Shown: positions 37,371 to 49,439 of the stretch, piece by piece | How the letters are laid out: every line of letters starts with the position of its first letter | Position numbering within the stretch: the first letter of the stretch is position 1 | Assembly (NCBI RefSeq): GCF_001949145.1 | Contig: NW_019091419.1 | Span: 1,373,664 to 1,437,663, forward strand | Length of the DNA stretch: 64,000 nucleotides | Direction: 5' to 3' | DNA from: Acanthaster planci | Taxonomy: Eukaryota > Echinodermata > Asteroidea > Valvatida > Acanthasteridae | Position numbers and translations under genes: made by a program | Notes under the pieces: model-generated | Databases searched by the model: none | What the model was told of the DNA's origin: nothing | The model's input: only the letters and a program-made list of their open reading frames with translations

Positions 37371-40174
37371 TCGAGGCGACAAAGTAAACTTCTGATAGCA
37401 CGCATTAGCCATTTTTTGCCTTTTTTTTATTCATCCTCTCATTTTTCTCAATCAGAAATTAGTCCTCCCACTCAGGCTCATTGCATGGTTTCATTTTTTT
37501 CCAGTCACTGTCTTTAAATAGCGATTTCTCAACAATTAAGAATTCTGCAGCCTCACCATTTACGTGTGAGGTCTTCTGGGCCTTGAAATGAGATGCCTAA
37601 GTCACAAACAAGCAGCACACGTCAAATTAATCTCTTGTCCCTTCATTTGCTCCAAGTGTGAATTATGCCATGATATTTGCGTCATTTCCCACAAAAACAT
37701 GTTTATGTTGGCAAAAGTTTACCCTCTTAAAGGGAAAATATTTGGTCCTGTTGCAGCAACAAGCATATTTTAGTCAACAGACCATTGACAAACATTGTAC
37801 ATGTGCTTGAGTTTTGTTTGGGCATTAACTGTTTCTGAGATAGATGTGTCTATTGTATTTTTCCACACCAACTTTGCACCAAATGCTGTACCTACTATAC
37901 AAGTAATACTACGAAATATTGTCAAGAACTTTTCTTTTGTGTAATCAACTTGCTTTACTGTAACTTTGATTTGGTGTCATCGGTGATAAAACCCCCCTTT
38001 TTTGAACATGTGTTTGGTAAATCTGTTAAAACAAGGTCACAACTTATAATTTCTCATAATAGATTGGTTTTTTTATATAATGTGTCAGTTCAGTCACAAA
38101 TGTCAAAAAGTTTCCACAGCCAATGAAGATAACTGAAATGCTTGTTATCGCAAACATTACAGACAAGTGTTCTGTGTCAGATGTGAATGCATGTTGGCCT
38201 ACATGTAATGATAAATGATTTGATTTACCTCTAAAGTTGCAAGTCACCAACAACTGAAATGTTGAAAATTTTAGTCATCCATATTGAAATATTCCTGTAA
38301 AAGTACATGTATTTTTTTATGTACAGGAGCATTTGAACCTCGTAACACCCAAACATGTTTAGATTACACCTTTCATCTGTCGGGAAACATCACACGTTCA
38401 TAGCAATTTTTTTTAATTTCTCAAAGCTGGAATTTGGCAGAGGGATTTTTCAGTTTGTCACATTGCATGCCACCCTTCTCAGCCAGCAGGTGTCCTGCTC
38501 TTTTTAATTTGATTTTTAATTCCCTCCAGATTTTTTTTCCCGGTAATCTATCACTCATTTTATTCTCAATGATCTTGTTTTCATTTGATTTTGTTCGTGT
38601 TAGGAGGAGGGGTTCACAATGCAATACATCTTCAAAATGAATGGACTTCCTGCACATGTTGTCCCGTAACTTTGTTATCATCTGTCTATTGTTTTATGTT
38701 ATCAGGAACACGATTTCTGAGGGTTTGTCTTTAATTTCTTGATTTTTTACTCCAATTCTGGAGTTTTAAAGTTGAAAACACTTGTGTGTTTGCTACTTTC
38801 TGGCACACTTCTCCAAAAAAGAAAAAAAAATGAAAGATTCACATTGTTGCAGCCATTTGGAAAAAAGCAAACCTTAGGATGTGCCTTGATAGATTTTAAA
38901 AGCAGTGAAATGTCCTCATATTCAATTGTCATCATTGTACCATGCCCTCTGCCGTATGTTTTGAGGATTTCTCATCCTTTCCCAATCTCATCCCTATTCA
39001 CATGCTATACCATAAAAATATACAGCTGACGCAGTTGGGAGCCCTTTGCATAAAAATCCATCACCGTACACTGACAGCATGGAGGAATGTGTTCTTATTC
39101 CTCCATGCTTACAGAACCCCAACTTGAAGGGCATTTAGGCATGCGCCCCCTTCCCTGCCCCGACAAAAAAAGCTGTCAATTCACCAGTTTTCACCTCATA
39201 CAAAAGGAGCACTTTTGGCAAATTTCTGCTAATGGAAGTAGACTTGTTTCAATGGTGCATTACATTTATGTGGGAATTAGCATATGCACTGAAGTGATGT
39301 CTGTTTCTATATTTCCGATTCTCAGCACTGGTTTGGTGGCAGTGGTGGTTGTTTGAATCCAAAATGGACAGAAATTATTCATGAACTGCTCCATTCAAAT
39401 GTTGAATTAATCCTCTACCGTGAAGTAGATGGTATTTAGAGATTACGAGAGAAACGATTTGCAAAGATTAAATTATTTGTGAAGACAATCAATTCTGCAA
39501 AATTGTTGGCTCACCTTCAAGGGCTTAAATGCATTCATATTTTTATCTATTGATATTTTTGTCACCAAGTTGCAGGTAAAACCCCTTGATCAGTTAGTTT
39601 TCAGCTCTCGGTTCATTTCAGGCAACGTTTGATTTGTATATTCTACCCAATGTTCTTTGTACATTGTACGTGATATAATGAATCACACGAAAAATGAGAC
39701 ATTTTTTAAGTGGGAAATGTTTTATAGACATTTATGAAAATAATGATGATTCAGTTGCAGTTATGCCATGTTGCAGGCCATTTCACTCCATTTGGGAACA
39801 CTCATTCAAATGTTCCTTTCAGCACAGTTTATGTCATCATATAGATTGAAATGGGCCATTCACAATAGTGCACCTCCAAGAGTTTGCAACACGTTGACCA
39901 ATCACAGTGTGCAAAATCTGTCGACCCTGTCCAAATGCGTATCAGGTGGACAGATTTCAAGCACTGTGATTGGTCAACACATTGCAAACTCTTGGAGGCA
40001 CACTTTTGTGAATTAACCGTATTGAAATTTTTCATCTGATTTATTCCCCCCCCCATTATCACCCTCTTTTTCCGTTTACCCCCTCCCCCACCATTCACAA
40101 CCTTGATGTCACGCACATTGTTCTAATTGTTTTAAATATCTCTCTTTGCTTTTTTTTGTCTTTCCCGTCTACAG
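37371..40174. other. 3' region of terminal exon B and intron to exon C
   Basis: About 2.8 kb, mostly T-rich, with no supportable exon. The long inverted repeat at 39857-40014 is the only distinct structure. Confidence 0.5.
39857..40014. repeat. Long inverted repeat (hairpin), probable MITE
   Basis: 158 bp. The left arm 39857-39926 contains cacctccaagagtttgcaac and ttgaccaatcacagtg. The right arm 39945-40014 is its inverse with few mismatches. The loop is about 18 nt. In RNA it would form a stem of about 70 bp. It ends 160 bp before syntaxin terminal exon C. Confidence 0.88.
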
Positions 40175-40258
40175 AAAAAGATATACATTCTCATATGCTG
40201 TGGCATTCTAATAGCTGTGGTAGTAATTCTTGTAGCTTCGATAGTCCCAAATGTATAA
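40175..40258 (+). CDS. STX1: Syntaxin alternative terminal exon C (dicysteine membrane anchor)
   Basis: The acceptor is cccgtctacag after a T-rich tract. The coding part is 27 codons plus TAA (40256-40258). It starts KKIYILICCGIL and ends SIVPNV. It shares the KKI-x-I-x-x-CCG-x-L pattern and length with exon A. A candidate AATAAA lies at 40795-40800, about 540 bases downstream. An inverted repeat with ~70-bp arms (39857-40014) ends 160 bp before this exon. Confidence 0.9.
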   Translation, partial: KKIYILICCGILIAVVVILVASIVPNV

Positions 40259-41070
40259 ACTTGGCCTCTGACCTCTTGGGGCTGGGCCATTGTTTTCTGG
40301 GTAAGGTGCACACCGCCTACACGATCATCGGTTCTACTGGGGCACCAGTCTATCTCCTCACCCCTCCCGTCTTCAGGGGTCCGTTGGACACCCACCAATG
40401 ACCTTGCATGCTGTCAGTCGCACGCACACCATGGAGCAGGGATTTGTCCTCGTTTTCTCCCCCTCCCCTCAGTTTCTTGCTCGACTGTAATCACTGGTTG
40501 ACAAGCTTGGGAAAGACAAACAGGCATCAAGTTTGAGACACAAAGGGTGCATTCTGAAGAGAAAAGGAGTACAAGATTTCAATTACTATGCCACTTTTTG
40601 TTTTAAATTGCTGGACATGCAAACCCCTCGTGTAAAAAATTCACAAGTTGCATGATTGGCTTTTCCATTCATTGATGAAAATAAGTACATGTACATACAT
40701 TGTCAAAGATTCTCCTGTTACATTATGGAAGCTATCGTGATTTTGAAGTCCAAGTGATTCATCGGAAAATAACGAAGTTGATAAAGTTCAAATGAATAAA
40801 GTTAGTGGAAAAAACTTTAAAACTTGGGTTAATTGGTAATACTCACTGGAAAGTTTTACAGCGTATTTTCTGCCAAAAATCCCACAATATTTCAATAACT
40901 CAATCATAAAGAGATGGAAATGACAGCAGTTTGGTGGATATCAGTTGAAAATTTTAAATCATTAATCCACTGAAATTTTTTTTAATTTTTGACATCTGAC
41001 TCATTTTTTTCCTGAGGGGTTTGCAAAAATGTCAGTCACTCAAGTGTGTACATCTTGCAAAAACTCTGTT

Positions 41071-41311
41071 TACACTGCAGAAATTGTGGTGTTAAAACAG
41101 CACTTTTTGGTGTTATCGGATGACAACACCTATGTCCGTTCCTTTAACACCACTGCTGTTACTTTACTTGCCTTCATGTGTTACAATGAACTGGAAGTTG
41201 TTAAAAGTAACACCAAGAGTGTTGAAATAACACTAAAATAACACCAGTGAAAAGTGTTGGTATGGTCCTCTGATCACACCGTGGGTGTTCGCCCCGGTTT
41301 TTTCCCGTGTA
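41071..41311. mobile_element. MITE-like element rich in GTGTTA/TAACAC words
   Basis: The left end tacactgcagaaattgtggt and the right end ttttttcccgtgta are weak inverses (tacac-g--aaa). The interior carries many gtgtta and taacacc words facing each other. Elements of this look are common in aquatic animal genomes. Boundaries are approximate and no duplication was found. Confidence 0.5.
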
Positions 41312-42326
41312 GGATCTTGTCAACTGCTTTCAGAAACTGTCATTTGTGCACGTGGTTTACCACTGTTCTATTGACTTAAAAGAAACTGGCTATTATGTTA
41401 CACCACACTTTATCTTTTAACAGTGTGTGCTGCTAGTGGTGTGACTTGTGTGACTGTGGCCAACATATAATGACAGACATGTCAGGACTTTTTCCCATAT
41501 AATGGCACCAATTTGAGAATCAGTTGATCAGAAAACTTGGCGTCAAAGCTTTGCATCAAGCATCAGTAATATAATATAATAATACCTGTGTAGTTTTAAG
41601 GTTGTAGGGACTTGTAAAATGAGACCTCTTGAGAGGCATCCTCTGACAGCTCATCAGAGCAGCTTTTTAAATTGACAGAGTTGAATTGTAAACAGAACAT
41701 ACGCTGTCTGTGGGATGAGCCGGATGACTAGTTGAAATAAAGGTTTCTTGTTAATTGTAAAGCAATGGAGGAATATTTGTGAATTTACCTCCTCATGTTT
41801 TGCCACCACTAGTAGTGCATGCTCAGGTTTATGTCAATGTTTAAGTGGTATAATTCCTCAGATTTGCAAGGTAAAGTCAAATAATACATTTACATTCCAG
41901 TGTAATTTCATAGGCGATACATGAATGGCTATTTCCACATCTTGGTATTGTCTCTGTGAGGGCTTCGTCTCCAGCTCAACAATTCCTCTCGGGAATTTTT
42001 ACACTGTTGTGGCCAAATGTAAATTCTCCAAATTTTTTGCCTCGTGTGACGCAGTTGACCGTCTCAGTCACAGGAAATGTAGGTGTGTGTTTTGCCCAAG
42101 GGTCCCAACTTCAGGGGGCCAAATTCATGAGACTGAAGCCTGGAGCTTATGCCGGGATTTGGAAAGCCACATGAGCCCCGTGGCCTCTATGCACAGCTGC
42201 TTGTACACCCGCAGCAGGAAAAATACCACTTCCACCGAACGTGAATGCACAGGTTATGCTCCTCTCAGGCAAAAGATGGAACTGGTCTGTGCACAAGCCG
42301 CTAATAATTACTGCCTGTATTTCTGT

Positions 42327-42520
42327 TATGCAAACCAGTATAAGTTTGTGCACATTAAGGTGAAAGTTGCTCTTGCCTTGTGCAAACCATTATACGTTGG
42401 TGAATATCAAGATTGAAGATTCCCATTTTGCGGTACAAGCCATTACAGGTTTATGCACATTCACATGAAAATGTCTGTTCGTCCACGGAATGCCAATACA
42501 AGTTTGTACATATTCAGTTC
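42327..42520. repeat. Degenerate ~55-bp tandem repeat, about four copies
   Basis: A word of the type caa(a)ccattaca-gtttgtgcacatt recurs at about 42330, 42384, 42438 and 42491, each followed by a variable tail. Copies are strongly diverged. Confidence 0.55.
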
Positions 42521-45500
42521 AAAATTTACTGTCCCCTTTTTTAAGGCAGTGTGCTTGTAAAAGTTATCAGGTGGAAGTGCCATTTCCTGTCACAGTGTCT
42601 ATTTGGTGTTTTTGTGGCTTAGTTTGTATGGTAGATTTTTATTGGTGTCGGATCACTGTCAACCTCTTTCTTCTAAGATGTCAGTCCCAGTAGGGAAATT
42701 ACGTGTCCATGTAGGAATGTGGTTTTGTAAAATGTCTCAAAAAGCTTTTGTGAGTGTCAATTTTGCTAGTGCAATTGAATTACACTGCTAATTTGACTTT
42801 AAATTGTCGGAGTAGTTTTGTCTCACAAATAAACATAATTTTTTCCATTAGAAACTTTTGCAACTTACTTCAGCTTAATATTTCTTTCTTTGTTTAACTT
42901 GCAGTATTTAAATGGATTTTGACCATCTTTGTGGTTGTTGCTTGTGTTAACTTCATTTAACCAGCCCCCAAACTCAGAGTCAAAAAAACAAGAAACTGCC
43001 GAATTTGTGCATACGCGCAATTGGCCACAAAATTTACCTGTTCACAATGTGTAACTGTACATAAATATTTTTTTTACCAATAGGTTTTTGGTGATTTTGT
43101 TGATATAAATGATAATTTTAATATTTGAAACTTGTTAGTGAAATTTAGTTTGGCCAGTCCTCTTGTGGCTGTGAAATTTGGTCTTTTTTTAAAGAAAAAA
43201 TGAAGATGGAATAAGCCTTTTGTGTGTTAAATTTGAATGAAATCTGGCACACTGAGTTCTCTAAATTTATGTGAATATAACAATTTGAATTCTCCATACT
43301 GAAGACACTGTTGCTTTACCTTGTAATTTGGGGCAACTGGTTGCTTAGTTTAAAAGACAGTGTGCACCGATAATTTTCAGTGGATTAGAAGGACAAAAAG
43401 GAACTACATGTAGTCCATTCCAGAGATGGTGGTTGCTATGAAAAAGCTTGCCCCGAATCATGAGGTATAGAACTTTGGGGAATTCAAATAATTATGTTTT
43501 TGTGTAATCAGATAACCCAGTGTACCAGATTTTATTTAAATTTAATTTGCAAAAGGCTTATTTTTATGTACCTTGTTTGGACCATCTGCCTCGTGACAGA
43601 TGGGTTGCCCTATTTTGTTTGGACAGGTTCAATTATTGCTACACGGTGCCACAACACCCAACTAATGCGAGGTGGGGAGCGCACAGATGGTAACCTAGCT
43701 GTCACTTATGTAACTCTCTGAAACTGTTATCTGGTGCTGGTGCGATTTGGAGTGTAGAAGATAAAAATCCCAAAGAGCAAATCTGTTGCCTGGATATCTA
43801 TCACGTTGTTGGTTTGACCCAGGGTTCGATTGTTAGAACTTCTCGAAGTCTACCAGGTTTTCACCACAGGCTGGCTAGTATTAGGCCTGTGTTTAATATT
43901 CTAGGTGGTGCCCTGGTTTGTTACTGATCAAATTTGCAAAGAAACAAGTGACACTAAATCAAAGTCTTTTGAATATAAAGGCCCAGCAAGCACTTTGCAA
44001 AATCACCATGCAAAGTTTAGGAAATGGTTATTTTGCTAATGACTTCTGTGGGCATTTTCTTCGTGTATCGGCAGTCTTGGTTTTGTGATCACGTGTACTC
44101 AGACAGGTGCCTAGGGTGCGGTAATTTGCCCTACATTTGGCGATTCAGTACTGTCAGGCACCAGAATTAGATGCCTCTGTTGTATCTTTAAATTGCTCAC
44201 GTAACCTAAAGCCAACAAACAGACATTTGCTGACGTTTGTTTATCTTTTAGCAATAGTAACTATTTTAGCATCAGTTGTTTTGTTATCCATTATGTCACA
44301 AGCTCGTGGCAAGACAATTTCAATCATTATGTTGACAGATTATATGTAAAATACAAAGATACATGTATGTATTTCATTTGTATTATAGTAAATAATGACT
44401 TTTAAATTACTTTTGTTACATAGTTAATTTTTCCTTTCATTATTTTCGAAGTCATTGACATTATGTGATGTACACATTCAATCGATTTATTACTTTGTAG
44501 AAAAGGTATCGATATCTTTGGTATTAATTCTGAAACATGAATATGGCACAAAATGACAAACTTCTATTGAAATTCCCTGTGTAATGCATATTTTTATATA
44601 TTAGGGTATAAATAGGGCAAAAAACTACGACGTGGCGTCTGTGCTTGTAGCGTCCACTGATTCAGTGTGTAGTCAATTGTAGCCACTTCCCATTAGTAAA
44701 TTTATCTGGAACGAGGGCTAGGTTTTTGTCTGTCACCAAATACTTGGCACCCACTGACGACAGACATAGCCGTAGCTCTGCAAGTCCGTTTCGGACACGG
44801 CTTGCACATTGTGACAAACTTCTTACGCTAAACAATGTCCGTTGTGGTTGGTCCAAAACTTAACGTGGGCCTGCAGATTTCGACAGACGGGTTGAAATAA
44901 GAAGTTGAGTTGATTTCTTTCAAGCCAATTTTTTTCAGTTGTTTAAATTTACTACGCCAACGTTTTGTGTTTGTCGAAGTGAGGTAAATTATTAGAAGGT
45001 CAGGCAACAAAAACAAAGAATTTTGGTTATTGTGCCCAGAGTATTTTAGACGAGAGAGCATTATTTTATGCCTGGCAGGACAGCTAATGACTGTTATCTT
45101 CCCGTGTTTTTACCATTGTTGTCGAAACTGATTTTTTTTTGGGGGGGGGGTTATTCCTTAATTCGTAATCGACACATCACAGTACTCGTATAGGAATGAC
45201 TTCATCGTTCATGAAATTTTTGTGGTTCGCTGATAAAAAAAATGACGACGACGATGTGCTATAATAAATATATACACGTAGAGAGAACCCACTGTCAAGC
45301 CATTCTGAGGCCAGGTTCAGTGTTTTGTCTTCTGCGTCCTCCACTCTGTGTCAGATCTGACTTGATAAACACGTTTGTACATAAACCGAATTTCTGTATT
45401 CGTTTTCAAATAAACAGTTTCCCAAGTTTCTTAAATGTTAATTATGCACAAGAGGACCAATAATGCGACTAATGGACCAGTTATATCCAAACGCCCTCTG

Positions 45501-46261
45501 TTGACACTCCAAGTTGAATTTAAGATTTTTCAAGGACACAAATTAATTTCGTCTTCGAACCACGCACGTTCGTCGTCTCAGACATCAAAAAACCGCTTGA
45601 GGCCTGTAATGTTCGAAGTGAATGGATCAAAGACATTTTGTGCCCCATTTTTACAGGCCGTGCATGTCTAGAGCGTCATTGGTTGAGAAATGTTCACTCA
45701 CTGACAGACAACGCTGTAGCCCCTGGAAGCCGGTTTCAGACACAGCCTTGGAAATCAACAAACTATTGATTTTGCCCTCACCCAAATTAAAATAAAAAAC
45801 ATCCTCGTGTAAGCCTCAAAGCGTAATGTTTGTGGCGTTTCTTTGAAATCCCGTGTTCTTGGCCCGCTATTTTGCTGCCGTGGGCGAGACCAAAGTTCTT
45901 GGGGACGAATAGAGGCGTTGTCGAACATTATATAGCCCGTCATAAAGAAAAGTAACCACCAATTTTTAGTAATTGCCAGTAATTACCGAAGAAAAGAGGA
46001 AAATTGCCTCTTGGCAATGCACACCCTGGCCGGGCCCGACTGATTACTCGCCATGGGTGTCACATTAATTTTTTGCGACGTTACACGTTTTGGGCTCTCT
46101 TTTTATTTTAACAAAATAGGCCTACTAACCACTTCCATTACTAATCATATTTCTAAATATCTCCCTCTCTGTCAACTGTCCTCCTTCCATCTTCCCCTCA
46201 CCGTCTGTTTATGTTCCTTTTCTTCTGTTTGTCGATCCGTCGAACTGTGTTCTACTTACAG

Positions 46262-46336
46262 AAACAAGTTCTGATCGGTTGTTTGATTGGAGTTTTGGCG
46301 CTCGTGGTGCTGATAGCGATCATTACAGTTGTTTGA
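46262..46336 (+). CDS. STX1: Syntaxin alternative terminal exon D (single-cysteine membrane anchor)
   Basis: A strong pyrimidine tract ends in the acceptor ctacttacag. The coding part is 24 codons plus TGA (46334-46336). It starts KQVLIGCLIGVL and ends AIITVV, the shortest of the four tails. A single Cys sits at tail position 7, and the second basic residue is Gln. It is in phase 0 with the shared SNARE exon across a 20.9-kb intron. Possible AATAAA hexamers are at 47101 and near 47203. Confidence 0.87.
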   Translation, partial: KQVLIGCLIGVLALVVLIAIITVV

Positions 46337-49300
46337 CGGGGAGGTTAACTGAATTCGTTCGGCAGACTGGAATCGAGACTGTATCGCGTTCAGCGAGTTC
46401 GGACACTAAAAGGAAGTATTTTTTCTCGCACTGAATGTATCATTACCATGGGTTTTAATGGGTCTATCCCAAGGGCGGATCGGGGGGGGGGGGCAATGGT
46501 ACTCATACTCCCCCTAGAGCTTTTTAAGAAATGAGAGAATGGCGATTTGTTGGTCTGTTTTCTTTTCCATCCTCAAAAAAAAAAAAAAACTAAAAGAAAC
46601 CCCCAAATCTCACCCCTCATGCAAAAGGACCATAAAGGTTACAGGAAAACCCCCAATTTTTCGGCCTATGAAAACAACTCCCCCCTCCCTTCCCCAAATC
46701 CGCCCTTTGCTAATCTCAGTACATACTAAGGTTATTTAAGTTGTTCACTGCTCCAAATTCTGCAGTAGTTTATCAAGAGAGAGTATAAAATAGTCATCAA
46801 CCATAGGGGAAAATCATTGAAATAGCAAACAAAACTCTATGCATGCATAAACCTTAATTACTTCCAAAAGGGTAGCATGGGTATATCAAAAAGTGGTTGA
46901 AGTAACGTCAATTGAAGATAAGGATTCTTTAAGAAGGAAATCACAGATTTATTGCCACTTTTTATCGTACGGGTCACTCATTATTTAGCATAAAAAGATC
47001 GCGCTGTTTATAGGCCTACTTCGTTTTTATTAGAGATTCTGTCATGCTATTACATTAATTTAACACGGTCCCAAAGTCAGTGGCACTTCCATCTGATACG
47101 AATAAAAAGAAAGAAAGAAAGAAAGAAAAGGCAATCTATTTCCAATATGTAATACTACTCAATGAGATAAAAGGTTACCGTCTATACGAAACAAAAAAAT
47201 AAATGAATAGGGATATCCGGCACTTTATAGGTCTATTTTGCATTTGTTTAATGAAGAATTAGTTAACTGAAGATTATTTATTGAAATATTTATTTATTCT
47301 ACACACCTGAATACAAAGTTCAAGTATTTCCTTTGTGTAATGGTTTGGATTGCATATAAAAGGTTATTACTTATGCTTTAGTGGTTACTATAAAGTAAGG
47401 AGGTTATTTTGGGTAGTAAGGAAAAGGTCTGTGAAAACTCTAATTCAAGCCACTTTTTGTGAATAAGATAAACTTGAATGATCAAACTACACAGAGTCGG
47501 ATTGATATAATGGAAAAAAATACGGACAAAAACAACCAACTATTGAAATTTGGCAAGAATGTAGAAAACTAGAGGAATCGCCGCATCAAAATCCTTATCC
47601 TCGCTGCAGTAAAAGTAATGTTTCTGGCCTTTGCCACTGTGTGCTCTTTTCTGACCCATACCGCTGTCATTACCTCAGCCGGAGATCAGCGGACACTTCG
47701 TTACCAATCTGCAGCAGGCCCTGTATATTTATATCTGTTGCGAATTATAATCACGTAGACATTAATTTGAAACAGTGCAGTCGTGTGGCTATGTGGAATG
47801 ATCCGTTGTTAAATAAATGTACCCCGTAAAATCTGAATCTGTGGAAAATCTCTCTGTTTGGTATTATTTTAAAAAGTTCGTGTAAACTTTCTTCAGTATA
47901 AAAAGTAAAGAACTGGTAAATATTGATGAGAATTGTGTGCCGGAGGAATCATTTTCGCTACAAAATCAATGTGCTTTGACCTCCGATACATCTGTGTCTA
48001 TAAAGTGCATATTACATCTTTGCAACGAAACTGATTAAAGTGGAAAGATGGCAGCTTTACTAAACAAGAATTGCTCCTTCCCCGAACGTATCCGTAATTT
48101 CAAGCCCCCGTTTGATTGTAGCGCCCCCTTGCGGCCTAAAGCTGAGAACATTAAGTTTTTTTGTCTCATCTTGGTAGAATACTATTTGCAAGTAGGTTTG
48201 GAATTTACTTTTGACGTTTGTGCAGATATTGGTAACTGGTCCATTCTTGGAAAAAAAATCACTCAGGCCCAAAGTTTTGAAGGACATGTCTATACGGTAC
48301 ATTTTTAAAGGTCACCGAGAAATAGAAGGAAACTTTCGTGGAGTGACCTGGAAGTTGAACTTTGCACCTCCCCCAACCCTGGAATCAAGTTCCAATTCCT
48401 GCCAAAAAGACCACGTAAAGGAATAATACCGAAATTCCTTCGAATAATTTGAGAAGCAATCAATACCGATAGAGATGATGAAAAAGTTGATTAAGGTTAC
48501 ACAGACCGCCCCCCATGCCCTGTGAATCACGGATGGAGCGACCCGTGCGTGGTGGGTCACGGTTTGCAAAGCGGTTTTCATGGAGGCAATAAAACCGCTG
48601 CACAGTGAAAGGTGCAGCTAGTACACGTCGACTAGGCTATCAAACGTCAGGTTGCATAATTATTTGTTAAAGGACCACCTAACAGCAGTTCCAGAAAGAG
48701 CACAAGAACAGCCTACCGTACATCTTAATTCGGGAGCATGTAAGTACTATAAACTTCTCGATTCGAAATCCTAAAAATTCTTGTCAAAATTCTGAAATCC
48801 GACAATGACTTTTTTTTAAGGTGCATGTAAATATGCCTGGTTTAAAAGGCTGCAAAAACATCGGCTTTTAAATAAACTAATATGAACAAGAAAAGAAAGG
48901 AAAAAATCTAGTCCAGTTGTTGAAGTGCTGGTAATGTCTTACTTAGCTGTTGCCAAGATCATAAGGCACATATAATTTGTTTATTGCGCGTTGATAATGT
49001 TGAATTTCCCCACATGACAACAACATTATTTGTCAAGCTTTTTCTGCCCTAAATGATACGTAAATCTTACTTATTAATTCCAGAAAAAGTCAATGACGCC
49101 TCAGTGTAATCAACAATGATACTCAACTTTGTCCATTTTATCAAAGTTGTCAGAAAAATGAGGTGAGGAGCTAAATTATTTTTAAAAAATGCCCCTTATG
49201 TCCTGAGAAAAATTTCCAGGAGTATAAATAAGTGTTTTTTTTTTACAGTCGTTGAAAGATACTTCTTCACTGCCACTTGTTGCAAGTGGGAAACAAATTC

Positions 49301-49439
49301 AATCAATCTGCCTATCGATGTTTAAAAAAATTGACACTGGGGATATAGGTCGGAAGTTCGGAACGTGGTTACGCAAATCACGCAAGGATATCCCTCGCCC
49401 AAAATTTTCATTGACGTCATTCACTAGGAACTATGACCT
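46337..49439. other. Syntaxin 3' end and intergenic sequence
   Basis: Presumed 3'UTR of terminal exon D, then intergenic DNA. A G run of 12 lies near 46483 and a (GAAA)n microsatellite at 47107-47129. The frames at 48048-48308 and on the reverse strand show no recognisable protein. Confidence 0.5.

Larger units (their letters stand above)
40259..46261. other. 3' region of terminal exon C and intron to exon D
   Basis: 6 kb without a supportable exon. It contains a MITE-like element (41071-41311), degenerate repeats (42327-42520) and one member of a dispersed 65-bp repeat pair (44750 and 45699). CpG becomes more frequent after about 44.6 kb. Confidence 0.5.
17277..46336 (+). other. STX1: Syntaxin-1-like t-SNARE gene, 5' end missing, four alternative last exons
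   Basis: This is the 3' part of a gene for a plasma-membrane Qa-SNARE of the syntaxin-1 family. The protein forms the four-helix SNARE bundle with SNAP-25 and synaptobrevin and drives vesicle exocytosis. Six internal exons (17277-17351, 18511-18584, 19483-19591, 23940-24013, 24302-24439, 25220-25330) total 581 nt, or 193 complete codons. Their lengths of 75, 74, 109, 74, 138 and 111 nt equal those I know for human STX1A. The last exon ends in phase 0 and can join any of four terminal exons starting at 30347, 37293, 40175 or 46262, each coding for a short hydrophobic tail. About 70 N-terminal residues (exons 1-3: N-peptide and first Habc helix) were not found and probably lie upstream of the window. 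STX1A and STX1B split within vertebrates, so the symbol marks the family only. The identity is very secure. Confidence 0.96.

Noticed and set aside
39328-39356. Acceptor gattctcag followed by TGLVAVVVV and a stop
   Set aside because: Wrong phase, no basic start, and too short to span a membrane.
41423-41442. Acceptor cttttaacag followed in phase 0 by CVLLVV and a stop
   Set aside because: Six residues are too few for a membrane anchor and there is no basic start.
42905-42961. Acceptor ttaacttgcag followed by a hydrophobic frame (FKWILTIFVVVAC...)
   Set aside because: The hydrophobic frame is out of phase with the shared SNARE exon; in phase 0 a stop comes after five codons.
44253-44349. Hydrophobic frame LLAIVTILASVVLLSIMSQ after a tttatcttttag site
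   Set aside because: Phase 0 from that acceptor gives CAA TAG, an immediate stop, and there is no leading basic residue.
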